From: Sphingomonas montanisoli
GTDB lineage: Bacteria; Pseudomonadota; Alphaproteobacteria; Sphingomonadales; Sphingomonadaceae
Assembly: GCF_008274695.1 (NCBI RefSeq)
Contig: NZ_VTOU01000001.1
Location: 310,001-374,000, forward strand
Direction: 5' to 3'
Length of the DNA: 64,000 bases
Made by a program: the position numbers and the translations under genes. Below the pieces are notes generated by a model, which saw only the letters and a list, made by a program, of their open reading frames with translations, did not search any database and had not been told where the DNA came from. Of the stretch, positions 33,187 to 43,781 are shown piece by piece; within the stretch, counting starts at the first letter, position 1, and each line of letters begins with the position of its first letter.

Positions 33187-34134
33187 TTAGATCGTCGGCG
33201 CGGTTTCCCGCGCCAGCTTGGCGTTGCGCGCATCGCGCAGCTTCGCGAAATCGTCGCCGGCGTGATAGCTCGACCGGGTCAGCGGAGTCGCCGACACCAG
33301 CATGAAGCCCTTCGCCCGCGCGATCGCGCCATAGGCTTCGAACGCCTTGGGGGTGACGAAATCGATCACCTTGGCGTGCTTGGGCGTCGGCTGGAGATAC
33401 TGGCCCATCGTCAGGAAATCGATGTCGGCCGATCGCATGTCGTCCATCACCTGATGAACCTCCATCCGCTCCTCGCCCAGCCCGACCATCACGCCCGATT
33501 TGGTGAAGATCGACGGATCGAGCCGCTTCACGCTCTCCAGCAGGCGCAGCGACGCATAATAGCGCGCGCCCGGGCGGATCGTGGGATAGAGCCTGGGAAC
33601 GGTTTCGAGATTGTGGTTGTAAACGTCCGGCCGCGCCGCAACGATCATCTCGACTGCGGCGTCCGCCTTGTTCCGGAAATCGGGGGTCAGGATCTCGATC
33701 GTCATGGCCGGTTTGGCCTTGCGCAGCGCCTCGATCACTTTCACGAACTGCTTGGCGCCGCCATCGGGCAGGTCATCGCGATCGACCGAGGTGATGACGA
33801 TATGTTCCAGGCCCAGTTCGGCAGCGGCATCCGCCACATGCTGCGGCTCCAGCGGATCGACCGCGCGCGGCATGCCCGTCTTCACGTTGCAGAAGGCGCA
33901 GGCGCGCGTGCACGTGTCGCCCAGGATCATCACGGTCGCGTGCTTCTTGGTCCAGCATTCGCCGATATTTGGGCAGGCGGCCTCCTCGCACACGGTGGCG
34001 AGGTTCATGCGGCGCATCAGCCCCTTTGTCTCGGAAAAGGCCTTGCCGATCGGCGCCTTGACGCGGATCCAGTCGGGCTTGCGCTGCCGAGGCGCTGAGG
34101 TCGGAGCGATTGCGGGCTGCAACGGTTCAGTCAT
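33187..34134 (-). CDS. lipA: lipoyl synthase LipA
   Basis: 315-residue radical-SAM enzyme that inserts two sulfurs into octanoyl groups on lipoyl domains. The start is ATG 34134; the frame continues upstream but is antisense to the carbonic anhydrase gene. The auxiliary cluster Cys are C49, C54 and C60 ([12 protein letters not shown]), the SAM cluster Cys are C75, C79 and C82 (CTRACAFC), and the C-terminal RSSY motif is present ([11 protein letters not shown]), which supplies the Ser ligand of the auxiliary cluster. It would lipoylate, among others, the stand-alone lipoyl protein at 48421-48651. The ratA/COQ10-like gene follows on the same strand. Confidence 0.97.
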   Translation of the reverse strand: MTEPLQPAIAPTSAPRQRKPDWIRVKAPIGKAFSETKGLMRRMNLATVCEEAACPNIGECWTKKHATVMILGDTCTRACAFCNVKTGMPRAVDPLEPQHVADAAAELGLEHIVITSVDRDDLPDGGAKQFVKVIEALRKAKPAMTIEILTPDFRNKADAAVEMIVAARPDVYNHNLETVPRLYPTIRPGARYYASLRLLESVKRLDPSIFTKSGVMVGLGEERMEVHQVMDDMRSADIDFLTMGQYLQPTPKHAKVIDFVTPKAFEAYGAIARAKGFMLVSATPLTRSSYHAGDDFAKLRDARNAKLARETAPTI

Positions 34135-34215
34135 GCGCGTGCAGATAGGCGATGTGCGCGCGTCTTGCCAGTCCTGCGCAGGAGGATTAACTCGCGCCGC
34201 CGAAGGAGACTCCCC

Positions 34216-34848
34216 ATGACCGACTTCAGCGGACTGATCGACGGCTATCATCGCTTCAAGGAAGGCGATTGGCAGAAGCAGCGCGCGCGCTGGACCGAAC
34301 TGGCCGAGGGGCAGAGCCCCAAGGTCATGGTCATCGCCTGTTCGGACAGCCGGGTCGATCCAACGCAGATCTTCGATACGTCGCCCGGCGAGATGTTCGT
34401 GGTCCGCAACGTCGCCAATCTGGTGCCGCCGTTCGAAACGACTCCCGGCCATCATGGCGTTTCCGCCGCGCTCGAATTCGCGGTGACGCAGCTGGAAGTG
34501 CCCGAAATCGTCGTGATGGGCCATCAGGCATGCGGCGGCTGCGGCGCGGCACTGACCAAGCGCTTCGCCGACGCGCCCAAGGGCAAGGGTGGCTTCATCG
34601 CCGACTGGATCAACCTGCTCGACGATGCACGCGATCGCGTCGTCGCCGAACATGGCGAGGGGCCGGAGGCGGTCCGCGCGCTGGAGTTCGAAGCGGTGAA
34701 GGTCTCGATCGCCAACCTGCGCAGCTTCCCCTGCGTCCAGGCGCGAGAGAAAGCCGGCAAGCTGCGCCTCCACGGCGCCTATTTCGCGATCGCCGACGGC
34801 GTTCTCCACGTCCTCGACGAAAATGGCGGCACCTTCGCGCCTGCTTGA
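34216..34848 (+). CDS. beta-class carbonic anhydrase
   Basis: 210-residue zinc enzyme interconverting CO2 and bicarbonate. Zinc ligands and the catalytic dyad are visible: Cys42 with Asp44/Arg46 ([14 protein letters not shown]), His103 and Cys106 ([10 protein letters not shown]). Other landmarks are [15 protein letters not shown] (about 58-72) and [12 protein letters not shown]. There is no signal peptide, so it acts in the cytosol. AAGGAGA lies 8 nt upstream of ATG 34216. It is divergent from lipA and followed after 36 bp by a small exported protein. Confidence 0.95.
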   Translation: MTDFSGLIDGYHRFKEGDWQKQRARWTELAEGQSPKVMVIACSDSRVDPTQIFDTSPGEMFVVRNVANLVPPFETTPGHHGVSAALEFAVTQLEVPEIVVMGHQACGGCGAALTKRFADAPKGKGGFIADWINLLDDARDRVVAEHGEGPEAVRALEFEAVKVSIANLRSFPCVQAREKAGKLRLHGAYFAIADGVLHVLDENGGTFAPA

Positions 34849-34884
34849 GCGTTTGGCCGGCCATATCCCACGAGGAGACAGGCC

Positions 34885-35301
34885 GTGAAACTGCTGACCC
34901 TGATCGCCGCGACCACGATGGTCGCGGCCGCGCCGCTGATGGCGCAGACCGCCTATCCGGGCGCCGACAGCCCCACCAAGACCGACCCTGCCCACGTCGC
35001 CGCCGACGCGGCCGAAAAGCCGCAGACGCAGTCGCTGAACAACTCGGTCGATTCGAACATCGCGCATACCGAAGTCGCGAACGCCGCCAACCAGGCGCAA
35101 TATGATGCCGACAAGGCGGCCTATCTGGCTGCCGTTCGCGAACATCGCCGCGATGTCGCGATCACCGACGATATCTTCATCCGCCAGCAGTCGGCCTATG
35201 CGCAGGCCATGGCCGACTGGCGGATGCAGACGGCGGCGTGCAAGCGCGGCCGTGTCCGCGCCTGCGACCTGCCGACACCCGATCCGGCGAACTATATGTA
35301 A
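34885..35301 (+). CDS. exported protein of unknown function, 138 aa
   Basis: GTG start with GAGGAG (34872-34877) 7 nt upstream. A signal peptide ([20 protein letters not shown], cleavage after MAQ) leads to an approximately 115-residue periplasmic protein. This is rich in Ala, Asp and Gln, with a helical segment [20 protein letters not shown]. The C-terminus has two Cys that could pair ([16 protein letters not shown]). No family recognised. It may be cotranscribed with carbonic anhydrase. The following 267 bp, up to the next gene, are AT-richer and contain one possible small hairpin (TTTCGTC...GACGAAA) but no gene that I can support. Confidence 0.75.
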   Translation: MKLLTLIAATTMVAAAPLMAQTAYPGADSPTKTDPAHVAADAAEKPQTQSLNNSVDSNIAHTEVANAANQAQYDADKAAYLAAVREHRRDVAITDDIFIRQQSAYAQAMADWRMQTAACKRGRVRACDLPTPDPANYM

Positions 35302-35568
35302 GGGTTACGGAAATCCGATCGACGGTCGCAACTGCCCTTCGCAGATGCGGCCGTTTTTCGTTGGAGGGCAGACGAGCCGGCGCGATCGAGACATTTTGGC
35401 CCTATCGGTATAAAAATCAGGCGCCGATCCTTTTCGTCATGTTTTTCAGACGAAAGAGCAAGGAAAAGGCTTGATCGTTACACGTTGTATCATACGCAAG
35501 CACTTGCGCCACTTTCCCTACTGATGCAGTGCAACATGGCAAAGCATCAAACGGGAATGTCTAATATC

Positions 35569-35847
35569 ATGCGCAAAGTTGCTCTCTTCGCCCTCGCCCT
35601 CATCGCCTCGGCCCCCGCGTTCGCGCAGGGCGTTGCCAGCCTCAAGACCGGCGCGATCCTCGTCTCGGCGGACGGCAAGCGTCTCGGCCGCGTTGACACG
35701 ATCACCAGCAAGGACGGCGCGCCCGTCTCGCTCAACCTGATCTTCGATTCGCGCTTCGTGCACGTCCCGGCGTCGACCGTGACCGCCGGTGAAGATGGCC
35801 GCCTGACGACCTCGCTCTCGCGCGACGAAGTCCGCAAGCTCAAGTAA
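35569..35847 (+). CDS. small exported protein with PRC-barrel-like strand pattern, 92 aa
   Basis: Started at ATG 35569 (MRKVALFALALIASAPAFAQ), a clear signal peptide with cleavage after AFA; ATG 35557 is also possible. The mature part is about 72 residues: GVASLKTGAILVSADGKRLG, then RVDTITSKDGAPVSLNLIFD, ending in SRDEVRKLK. The GAILVSADGKRLGRVD pattern resembles a PRC-barrel strand pair, but this is a weak similarity. Function unknown. A strong bidirectional terminator follows. Confidence 0.75.
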   Translation: MRKVALFALALIASAPAFAQGVASLKTGAILVSADGKRLGRVDTITSKDGAPVSLNLIFDSRFVHVPASTVTAGEDGRLTTSLSRDEVRKLK

Positions 35848-35890
35848 GAGCCGATCGCCTGGCCGGTGCGAACCGGCCGCGATCGATACG

Positions 35891-35920
35891 AAAAGGCCGG
35901 CGTCACCGCCGGCCTTTTTC
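35891..35920. terminator. bidirectional Rho-independent terminator
   Basis: GGCCGGCG (35895-35902), loop TCAC, CGCCGGCC (35907-35914), preceded by AAAA and followed by TTTTTC. The 8-bp GC stem with a T-run on one side and an A-run on the other can terminate the exported-protein transcript on the plus strand and also stop ettA read-through on the minus strand. Confidence 0.85.
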
Positions 35921-35931
35921 TTTGTCTGATA

Positions 35932-35956
35932 AATCCTCCCCGACAGGGGGAGGATT
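35932..35956. repeat. intergenic palindrome, family A (single unit A2)
   Basis: AATCCTCCCC (35932-35941), GACA, then GGGGGAGGATT (35946-35956): a nearly perfect inverted repeat, located 4 bp from the ettA stop codon. Confidence 0.7.
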
Positions 35957-35959
35957 AGA

Positions 35960-37639
<1,680 letters not shown>

Positions 37640-37742
37640 GAGAGGCGTTACCTCGATCTATGATGGGCTGGAAAACTGCCGCCGCCCCTAACCGACGCGC
37701 GCAGGATTGGCAAATGCGGACGCGCCCGATAGCGTCCAAAAC

Positions 37743-39128
37743 ATGACGAAGAAAATCCTTGCGGCGCTCGCCGCGTCCGCCGCGCTTTCCAGCCCCCTCG
37801 CCGCCCAGATCGCCCCGGAGAAGGTCGCCGCCTTGCGCGACGCCGCGCTCAAGGACGATCTCGCCTGGGACATCACCGAAGGGCTGACGACCGAGATCGG
37901 CCCGCGCCAGGCGGGCAGCGAGGCGGAGGCTCGCGCGCGCGACTGGGCGGTGGAGAAGCTCAAGGCGCTCGGTTTCCAGAATGTCCATATCGAGACGTTT
38001 GACGTGCCGTGGTGGGAACGCGGCGATGCGAGTGCCGAGATCACCGCCCCCTTCCCCCAATCGCTGACGCTCGCCGCCCTCGGCAATTCGGCGGCAACCC
38101 CGGCCAAGGGACTGAGCGCCGAGGTGATCGGTTTCGACAGCATGGCCGCGCTCGAAGCCGCCGATCCTGCAACGATCAAGGGCAAGATCGTGTTCGTCAC
38201 CCACCGGATGCAGCCCGCGCAGGACGGGTCGCCCTACGGCCCCGTCGGCCAGATTCGCCGCGCCGGGCCTTCCGTGGCGTCCAAGAAGGGCGCGGTCGCG
38301 ATCCTGATCCGGTCGATCGGCACCGATCATCACCGCGTGCCGCATACCGGCGTGCAGGCATGGACCGACGGCGCCAAGCCGATCCCTGCCCTCGCGCTCG
38401 CCAACCCCGATGCCGATCAGCTCGAACGCGTTCTGAAGCGCGGCAAGCCGGTGACGATCGCGCTCACCGTCACCGCGCGCATGGCGGGTACGCGCAAGTC
38501 GGGCAACGTCATCGCCGACGTGCCGGGCCGCGATCCCAATGCGGGAATCGTTCTGGTCGGCGGACATCTCGACAGCTGGGATCTGGGCACCGGCGCGATC
38601 GACGATGCATCGGGCGTCGCGATCACCACCGCGGCCGCCAAGCGGATCATGGACGCGGGGCAGCCGCTGCGCACGATCCGCGTCGTCTGGTTCGGATCGG
38701 AAGAGATCGGCCTGTTCGGCGGCGCGGCTTATGCCCGGGCGCACGCGAAGGAGAAGCATGCACTCGCCGCCGAATCGGATTTCGGCGCCGATCGCGTCTG
38801 GCGCTTCTCGACTGCGGTAAAGCCCGAGGCGCTGCCGGCAATGAAGCCGATCGCCGAGGCGCTCGCCCCGCTCGGTATCGTCACCAACCGCAAGAATGGC
38901 GAAGCGGGCGGATCGGACACCGACGATCTGCAGCGTTCGGGCGTGCCGATGGTTTCGCTCAATCAGGACGGGACACGCTATTTCGATCTGCACCACACCG
39001 CCGACGACACGCTCGACAAGATCGACCCCGAACAGCTGCGCCAGAACGTCGCGGCGTGGACGACCCTGCTCGCGATCACCGCGAATGATCCGACCGAATA
39101 CGGCCCGGTCACGCCGCCACGGGAATAG
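37743..39128 (+). CDS. secreted M28-family zinc metallopeptidase
   Basis: 461 residues with a signal peptide (MTKKILAALAASAALSSPLA, cleavage near AAQ). A PA-domain-like insert (about 105-230) precedes the M28 catalytic domain. Metal ligands are visible in VLVGGHLDSWDLGTGAIDDA (His, bridging Asp), FGSEEIGLFG (catalytic Glu plus ligand Glu), AAESDFGAD and LHHTADDTLD (His). The family comprises aminopeptidases and carboxypeptidases (plasma glutamate carboxypeptidase-like); it should degrade peptides in the periplasm or outside. It is divergent from ettA, with a palindromic repeat after the stop. Confidence 0.92.
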   Translation: MTKKILAALAASAALSSPLAAQIAPEKVAALRDAALKDDLAWDITEGLTTEIGPRQAGSEAEARARDWAVEKLKALGFQNVHIETFDVPWWERGDASAEITAPFPQSLTLAALGNSAATPAKGLSAEVIGFDSMAALEAADPATIKGKIVFVTHRMQPAQDGSPYGPVGQIRRAGPSVASKKGAVAILIRSIGTDHHRVPHTGVQAWTDGAKPIPALALANPDADQLERVLKRGKPVTIALTVTARMAGTRKSGNVIADVPGRDPNAGIVLVGGHLDSWDLGTGAIDDASGVAITTAAAKRIMDAGQPLRTIRVVWFGSEEIGLFGGAAYARAHAKEKHALAAESDFGADRVWRFSTAVKPEALPAMKPIAEALAPLGIVTNRKNGEAGGSDTDDLQRSGVPMVSLNQDGTRYFDLHHTADDTLDKIDPEQLRQNVAAWTTLLAITANDPTEYGPVTPPRE

Positions 39129-39130
39129 TT

Positions 39131-39160
39131 CTTAATCCTCCCCCGCCAAGGGGAGGATTA
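39131..39160. repeat. intergenic palindrome, family A (single unit A3); likely terminator
   Basis: TTAATCCTCCCC (39131-39142), CGCCAA, GGGGAGGATTAA (39149-39160): a perfect 12-bp inverted repeat between the convergent M28 peptidase and enoyl-CoA hydratase stops, the best-formed single unit of the family in the window. Confidence 0.8.
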
Positions 39161-39164
39161 AGGA

Positions 39165-39956
39165 TTACCGCTTCGCCAGCTTCGCCTGCATCCTGGCAAA
39201 CATCGCCGCCTGCTCGTCGCCCACTTGCAGGATCGACTGGCCGAGCATCTCGATTGCGTGCGCGCGGCCAGGGGTAGCGTCGGCGCACAGGTCGATCGTC
39301 ACCTTGGCCATCGCGGTCATTTCCGGCGGCTTGTCGGCCAGGCTTTCGCAAAAGGCCATCACCCGGTCCTCGAATTCGTCGTCGGGGTAAACGTCGTGGA
39401 CCAGCCCGATCATCAGCGCGCGATCGGCGTCGATCGGCTGATCGGCCATGATGATCCACTTCGCCCAATGCGGGCCGACCAGCCGGGTGAAGCGGCTCAC
39501 CCCGCCCGACGCCGGGATCGAACCCAGCTTCGCCTCGGGGAACATGTAGCGCGCGCTCTTGGCCGCGAGACGGAAGTCGCACGACAGCGACATTTCGAGG
39601 CCACCGCCGACGCACGGCGCGTGATGCGCGACGACGAAGGGTTTCTCGATCGTCTCCATCTCGTTGTAGAGCGTCTGCATCCCCGGCCCCATCGACTTGC
39701 GATACCAGTGGCGGACCTTGGTCGAGCTCTTGCCCTCGGGCACCTGCGTACCGCCGACCAGATCGGCACCCGCGCAGAAATAGCGCCCGGTCGATCGGAT
39801 CAGGAACACCCGCTGATCATCGCGCTCGGCATATTCGCGCACGGCTTGGGTCAGCCCTTCGAAAATCTCCATGTTGAGCGCGTTGAGCTTTTCGGGGCGA
39901 TTGAGCGTAGCGCGTACGATCCCGCCAATCTGATCGATGATGAGCGCCTGCGTCAT
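39165..39956 (-). CDS. enoyl-CoA hydratase/isomerase family protein
   Basis: 263-residue crotonase-fold protein. It begins MTQALIIDQIGGIVRATLNR and has NRPEKLNALN (about 19-28), the oxyanion-hole segment FCAGADLVGG (about 60-69) and the second oxyanion Gly in HAPCVGGGLEMSLSCDFRLA (about 111-130). The usual catalytic Glu pair is only partly kept: EAKLGSIPASGG carries the first Glu and the position of the second is substituted (PASGG). It could be a hydratase, isomerase or hydrolase on a CoA ester. It is divergent from a LysR regulator, which probably controls it. Confidence 0.88.
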   Translation of the reverse strand: MTQALIIDQIGGIVRATLNRPEKLNALNMEIFEGLTQAVREYAERDDQRVFLIRSTGRYFCAGADLVGGTQVPEGKSSTKVRHWYRKSMGPGMQTLYNEMETIEKPFVVAHHAPCVGGGLEMSLSCDFRLAAKSARYMFPEAKLGSIPASGGVSRFTRLVGPHWAKWIIMADQPIDADRALMIGLVHDVYPDDEFEDRVMAFCESLADKPPEMTAMAKVTIDLCADATPGRAHAIEMLGQSILQVGDEQAAMFARMQAKLAKR

Positions 39957-40113
39957 AAGTCCTCCTCGCGGCCTTCGCGACTTTCGAAGCCTCGCTAGCC
40001 GCCATTCTCTGCCGGCCGAAGCGACAAGGATGCAAGATGGCCATGCAAAAATCTGTCGATCCGGATGGCCAAACCGTGTATGTCGACAGCCTTACGGTAT
40101 AAGAGGCGGCATT

Positions 40114-41046
40114 ATGGCGGGTAAGATCAGTCTGGATCAGATCAACTGGGACGATCTGCGGTATTTCCTGGCCGTCGCGCGCGCGGGCCGGCTGAGCGGC
40201 GGGGCGATGACGCTGCGCTGCAATCAGTCCACCGTGGCCCGTCGTATCGATCGGCTGGAGGAAACGCTCAACACCCGCCTCCTCTTCCGGTCGACCGGCG
40301 GCGTCTCGCTCACCTCGCCGGGCATGCTGCTGATGGAACATGCCGAACGGGTCGAATCGCAGCTGATGGGCGCCGCCGAAGCGTTTGACGGCGATGCGCA
40401 GCACCCGTCGGGCGTCGTCCGCATCGCCACGCCCGAAGCCTTCGGATCCTTCCTGGTCGCGCGGCACATCCATCTGCTGCACGAAAGCTATCCCGACGTG
40501 CAGCTCGAACTGATCCCCAGCGCGCAGCCGGTGAGCCTGTCGAAGCGCGAGGCCGATCTGATGGTGTCGCTCCACCGCCCCGAACATGGCCGGTTGAAGG
40601 TCCGCAAGCTCGCCGACTATCGCCTATCGCTCTATGCCTCGCGCGATTATATCGCAAAGCACGGCATGCCGACTTCGGTCGACGATCTGCAGAAGCATCA
40701 GTTCGTCTGGTATATCGACGATCTGCTGCAATCGAACGAGTTCCGCTATCTTCGCCAGCTCGTCGACGACGCGCAGATCGCGTTCAGCAGCAGCTCGATC
40801 GTGGCGCAGCACGAGGCGGTAACGAGCGGGGTCGGCATCGGCCTGATGCATCGATTCATGGCCGCGTCGGACGACCGGCTGATCCCGCTGCTGCCCGACG
40901 TGACGATCGATCGCACCTATTGGGTGATGTACCGCACTGATCAGCAAGGTGTGTCGCGCATCCGGGCGGTGCTGTCCTTCCTCGATAGGCTGATGCAGGT
41001 CAGCCGTCCGCTCCTGGCGGGCCAGGACGTGGCGGCGGCGGCTTAG
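40114..41046 (+). CDS. LysR-family transcriptional regulator
   Basis: 310 residues. The N-terminal winged HTH reads INWDDLRYFLAVARAGRLSG (about 10-29), then QSTVARRIDRLEETLNTRLL (about 40-59). The effector domain (about 93-300) starts SGVVRIATPEAFGSFLVARH, as in the LysR subgroup that acts on dioxygenase and CoA pathways. ATG 40114 is the sensible start. The 157-bp divergent region shared with the enoyl-CoA hydratase has CTGTCGA/TCGACAG arms around 40051 and 40083 and a GATGGCCA direct repeat that could be its sites. It probably regulates the neighbouring hydratase gene. Confidence 0.9.
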   Translation: MAGKISLDQINWDDLRYFLAVARAGRLSGGAMTLRCNQSTVARRIDRLEETLNTRLLFRSTGGVSLTSPGMLLMEHAERVESQLMGAAEAFDGDAQHPSGVVRIATPEAFGSFLVARHIHLLHESYPDVQLELIPSAQPVSLSKREADLMVSLHRPEHGRLKVRKLADYRLSLYASRDYIAKHGMPTSVDDLQKHQFVWYIDDLLQSNEFRYLRQLVDDAQIAFSSSSIVAQHEAVTSGVGIGLMHRFMAASDDRLIPLLPDVTIDRTYWVMYRTDQQGVSRIRAVLSFLDRLMQVSRPLLAGQDVAAAA

Positions 41047-41052
41047 CTTCTA

Positions 41053-41181
41053 AGATCCTCCCCGTGTCGGGGAGGTGGCGCGCGCAGCGCGACGGAGGGG
41101 GCTGGCCGCAAGCGGCGCGCTTTGCCTCAATCCCCCTCCACCATCCTGCGGATGGTCCCCCTCCCCGTCCCGGGGAGGATT
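41053..41181. repeat. mirror-image composite repeat, family A (A4)
   Basis: Two family-A palindromes face each other. The left end is GATCCTCCCCGTGTCGGGGA, then GGTGGCGCGCGCAGCGCGAC and GGAGGGGG. The right end is CAATCCCCCTCCACCATCCT, then GCGGATGGTCCCCCTCCCCG and TCCCGGGGAGGATT. About 30 bp of unique sequence lies between. It ends 4 bp before the acyl-CoA ligase stop codon. Confidence 0.8.
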
Positions 41182-41184
41182 GTG

Positions 41185-42660
41185 TTAGGTCGCCTCGAAC
41201 ATCCGCTTCGCCGCACCCATGTCGATCTTGAGCGACGGGGTACGGGGCAGCGCCTTGACCACGCGATAGTCGGTCGGGATCATCGTCTTGGGCAGCAGCG
41301 ACCGCAGATGCGTGTCGAGCGATGCCGCATCGGGCGCGTCGTCCATGTCACGCGGCTGAACCAGCGCGACAGGAACGGCGCCCAATCGCGGTTCAGCCAG
41401 GCCCACCACGGCCGACGCCGCCACTTTCGGATGGCGATTGAGCGCCTCCATCACCTGTTCGGGCACGATCTTGAACCCACCACGCATGATCGCGCCGTCG
41501 AGGCGACCGCGGTGGAACAAGAAGCCGTCGGGGTCGATCATCACCAGATCGGTCGTCTCGATATAATCGTCGCTCATTCCCGGCGCGAAGACGAGCAGCC
41601 GCCCCTCCTCGCCTGCCGGCAAATCCGCGCCGCTATCGACGTCGACCACGCGCAACTTCACGCCCGGACAGGGGCGGCCGACCGAGTCGGCCTTGCTGTC
41701 CCCGAACTCCTTGACGTGATCGGGCGTCGTGATCGTCACGATCCCACCGAACTCGGTCGCACCATAGCTTTGCGTGACAAGGATCGGATATTTCGCCTCG
41801 AACTCGCGGCGCAGCGCAGGATCGAGCGTCGCGGCGCCGGTGTTGATCAGCTTCAGGCTGCTGATGTCGTCGTAATCGACGTCGGCATCGAGGATCATGC
41901 GGAAGGCCGCGGGTGGAACGCCGAGAAATTCGGGCTTGTACTGCTTCACGAACGCCACCCAGTCGGCGACGTTGAACTTGTCGACCATGATGATCGGCTG
42001 GCCCGAGGCGATCGCCGGCACGATCAGATAGATGCCCGAGATGTTGCCGAGCGGAAAGAAGGAGAAGAGCGGGTTACGCTCGCTCGCGCCGAATTCGGTG
42101 GCGATCACCATCCGCTTGAGCAGCTTTTCGTAGCTGATCTCGAAATGCTTGGGTGGCCCGGTCGTCCCGCTGGTGAGGAGGGCGACGCTTGGAACGCCAT
42201 CGGATTTGCGTTGCTCGACGCCCGGCACCGCCTTCCAGGGTTCGAGCAGTTCGACCTCGGCACCGTCGTCGGACAGCGCGATCGCGGCGCTGCCCAGATC
42301 GCGCGCAGCGTTCAGGGTTGGATCGGTCCACTGCTCGACCCCGGCGATCACGGCGGGAAGCTTCAGGTCACGCAGCTTGTTCGCGATCGCTTCGGGTGAC
42401 TGATAGGCATAGATCATCACGATCGGCCGCTGCCGCGAAAACAGGGCGACCAGCGCCGCCGCGAAGGCCGGGCGATTGTGCGGGGCGAAGCCGATCGGCG
42501 CGCCTTCGGGCACCCCCGCCGCCGCCAGCGCCGCGTCGATCTTGTCGACGAACGCCTTGAGCCGTGCGCGGCTATACCAGGTGCCGTGAAACTGGATCGC
42601 CCCCTCTTCGGGGTCGCGGGCCAGCTGATCGTTGATCACCTCGGCGATCGTGGTTGCCAT
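41185..42660 (-). CDS. acyl-CoA synthetase / AMP-dependent ligase
   Basis: 491-residue ANL-superfamily enzyme activating a carboxylic acid to its CoA thioester. The ATP loop is SVALLTSGTTGPPK (158-171), followed by QSYGATEFGG, the adenylate motif, then GRLDGAIMRGGFKI (hinge) and the C-terminal catalytic Lys in TPSLKIDMG. Start ATG 42660 is favoured by AGGAG 9 nt upstream; ATG 42666 is possible. Length is slightly short for medium/long-chain ligases but normal for benzoate- or cinnamate-type ones. It is divergent from the IclR regulator and is the likely entry step of the catabolic island; the substrate is unknown. Confidence 0.9.
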   Translation of the reverse strand: MATTIAEVINDQLARDPEEGAIQFHGTWYSRARLKAFVDKIDAALAAAGVPEGAPIGFAPHNRPAFAAALVALFSRQRPIVMIYAYQSPEAIANKLRDLKLPAVIAGVEQWTDPTLNAARDLGSAAIALSDDGAEVELLEPWKAVPGVEQRKSDGVPSVALLTSGTTGPPKHFEISYEKLLKRMVIATEFGASERNPLFSFFPLGNISGIYLIVPAIASGQPIIMVDKFNVADWVAFVKQYKPEFLGVPPAAFRMILDADVDYDDISSLKLINTGAATLDPALRREFEAKYPILVTQSYGATEFGGIVTITTPDHVKEFGDSKADSVGRPCPGVKLRVVDVDSGADLPAGEEGRLLVFAPGMSDDYIETTDLVMIDPDGFLFHRGRLDGAIMRGGFKIVPEQVMEALNRHPKVAASAVVGLAEPRLGAVPVALVQPRDMDDAPDAASLDTHLRSLLPKTMIPTDYRVVKALPRTPSLKIDMGAAKRMFEAT

Positions 42661-42741
42661 CGTCATGCTCTCCTGTCGCTGGTGCCGTTGCGCGATCGGG
42701 CCAGCTTGTCCACCACGCCCCCGCCGGAATGGCGGACGAGC

Positions 42742-42803
42742 ATTGCAATTCGGTCCTGCATATCTGCGCGAAGACGCCGATGGCAAGCACGCAATATTGC
42801 AAT
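42742..42803. promoter_or_regulatory. palindromes in the acyl-CoA ligase/IclR divergent promoter region
   Basis: The perfect palindrome ATTGCAAT occurs twice, at 42742-42749 and 42796-42803. The second overlaps the 10-bp palindrome GCAATATTGC (42791-42800). They lie between the divergent ligase and IclR genes, where an IclR-type dimer would be expected to bind. A related TTGCAATA string appears upstream of the E1alpha gene near 50736. Confidence 0.4.
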
Positions 42804-42857
42804 ATCGATGCGAATATCCACATTGCGACCAGGCCAAAGCCGTGCGAAGAAAGGCGC

Positions 42858-43781
42858 ATGGCCCGCCCCGCACTCTCCGCCGCCCGCGCGCTCGAAATCA
42901 TCGATCTGATGGCGGCATCGCCCAAGCAAGCCTTCACGATGTCCGAACTGGTGCAGCAGACCGGCACCAATATCGCATCGATGCACGCGATCCTCGCGGT
43001 GCTCGTACAGCACGGGCATCTCACCCGCCACCCGACCCACAAGACCTATCGTCTGGCGCCCGCTTTGTTCGCGATCGGCGAGGCGATGGCGCAGCACGAT
43101 CCGCTCCTCACCTCCTCGCGCGCCGCCGCGGGGGGGCTGGCCGAGGCCACCGGGCAGGAAGTGGTGCTTACGGGCCGCGCGGGTGAGGACATCATCTGCC
43201 TCGCCCGCTTCGCCAGCAGCAGAACCCCGCAGTTCAGCATGCGCGTGGGCGAGCGTGTTCCGCTCCGCCCCCCGCTCGGCGGCACGTTCTGCGCGTGGAT
43301 GAGCGAGGAGGAGATCGACCAGTGGCTGGCCCGCCGTGGCCCGGGCGATTCCAGCCCCGAACTCGACGTGCAGGATCGCGCCTCGCTGCAGATCGTGCGT
43401 GATCGCGGCTATATCGTCGTCGCCAAATCGCCGCCCCAACAGGCGCTCGGTACGGCCTTCGCACTCGCCGGTCGCGAAAGCGCGCTGGAGCCGCGACAGG
43501 TCGATGCTCTGATCGCCGACCTCTATGGCGGCGGCAGCTATCAGATTCACGATATCGTCCCCGAATTATCCTATGATCTTTCGGCGATCTCCGCCCCCAT
43601 CTTCGATGCGCATGGCCAGGCGATCTATGCGCTGTCACTGGGTGGCCATCGTACCGCGATCACCGGAGCGGAGGTCGAAAATCTCGCGCGGCAGGTGACC
43701 GATGCCTGCGCCGCGGTGATGCGTGAAAACGACGTCCGCATGCCCGGCGTGATGCCCGAGCGGAGGATAAGACAGAGATGA
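42858..43781 (+). CDS. IclR-family transcriptional regulator
   Basis: 307 residues from ATG 42858 with AAAGG 4 nt upstream. The N-terminal winged HTH covers about 5-65 (ALSAARALEIIDLMAASPKQ, then FTMSELVQQTGTNIASMHAI). The C-terminal IclR effector domain has MRVGERVPLRPPLGGTFCAW (about 130-149) and ISAPIFDAHGQAIYALSLGG. IclR proteins regulate degradation of aromatic and other carbon compounds. The stop overlaps the start of the following SDR gene (ATGA), so the regulator is in one operon with the enzymes, and it is divergent from the acyl-CoA ligase. Confidence 0.92.
   Translation: MARPALSAARALEIIDLMAASPKQAFTMSELVQQTGTNIASMHAILAVLVQHGHLTRHPTHKTYRLAPALFAIGEAMAQHDPLLTSSRAAAGGLAEATGQEVVLTGRAGEDIICLARFASSRTPQFSMRVGERVPLRPPLGGTFCAWMSEEEIDQWLARRGPGDSSPELDVQDRASLQIVRDRGYIVVAKSPPQQALGTAFALAGRESALEPRQVDALIADLYGGGSYQIHDIVPELSYDLSAISAPIFDAHGQAIYALSLGGHRTAITGAEVENLARQVTDACAAVMRENDVRMPGVMPERRIRQR

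Noticed and set aside
34135-35145. Upstream extension of the lipA frame to 652 codons
   Set aside because: It is antisense to carbonic anhydrase and the following exported-protein gene; LipA homology and the usual length start at 34134.
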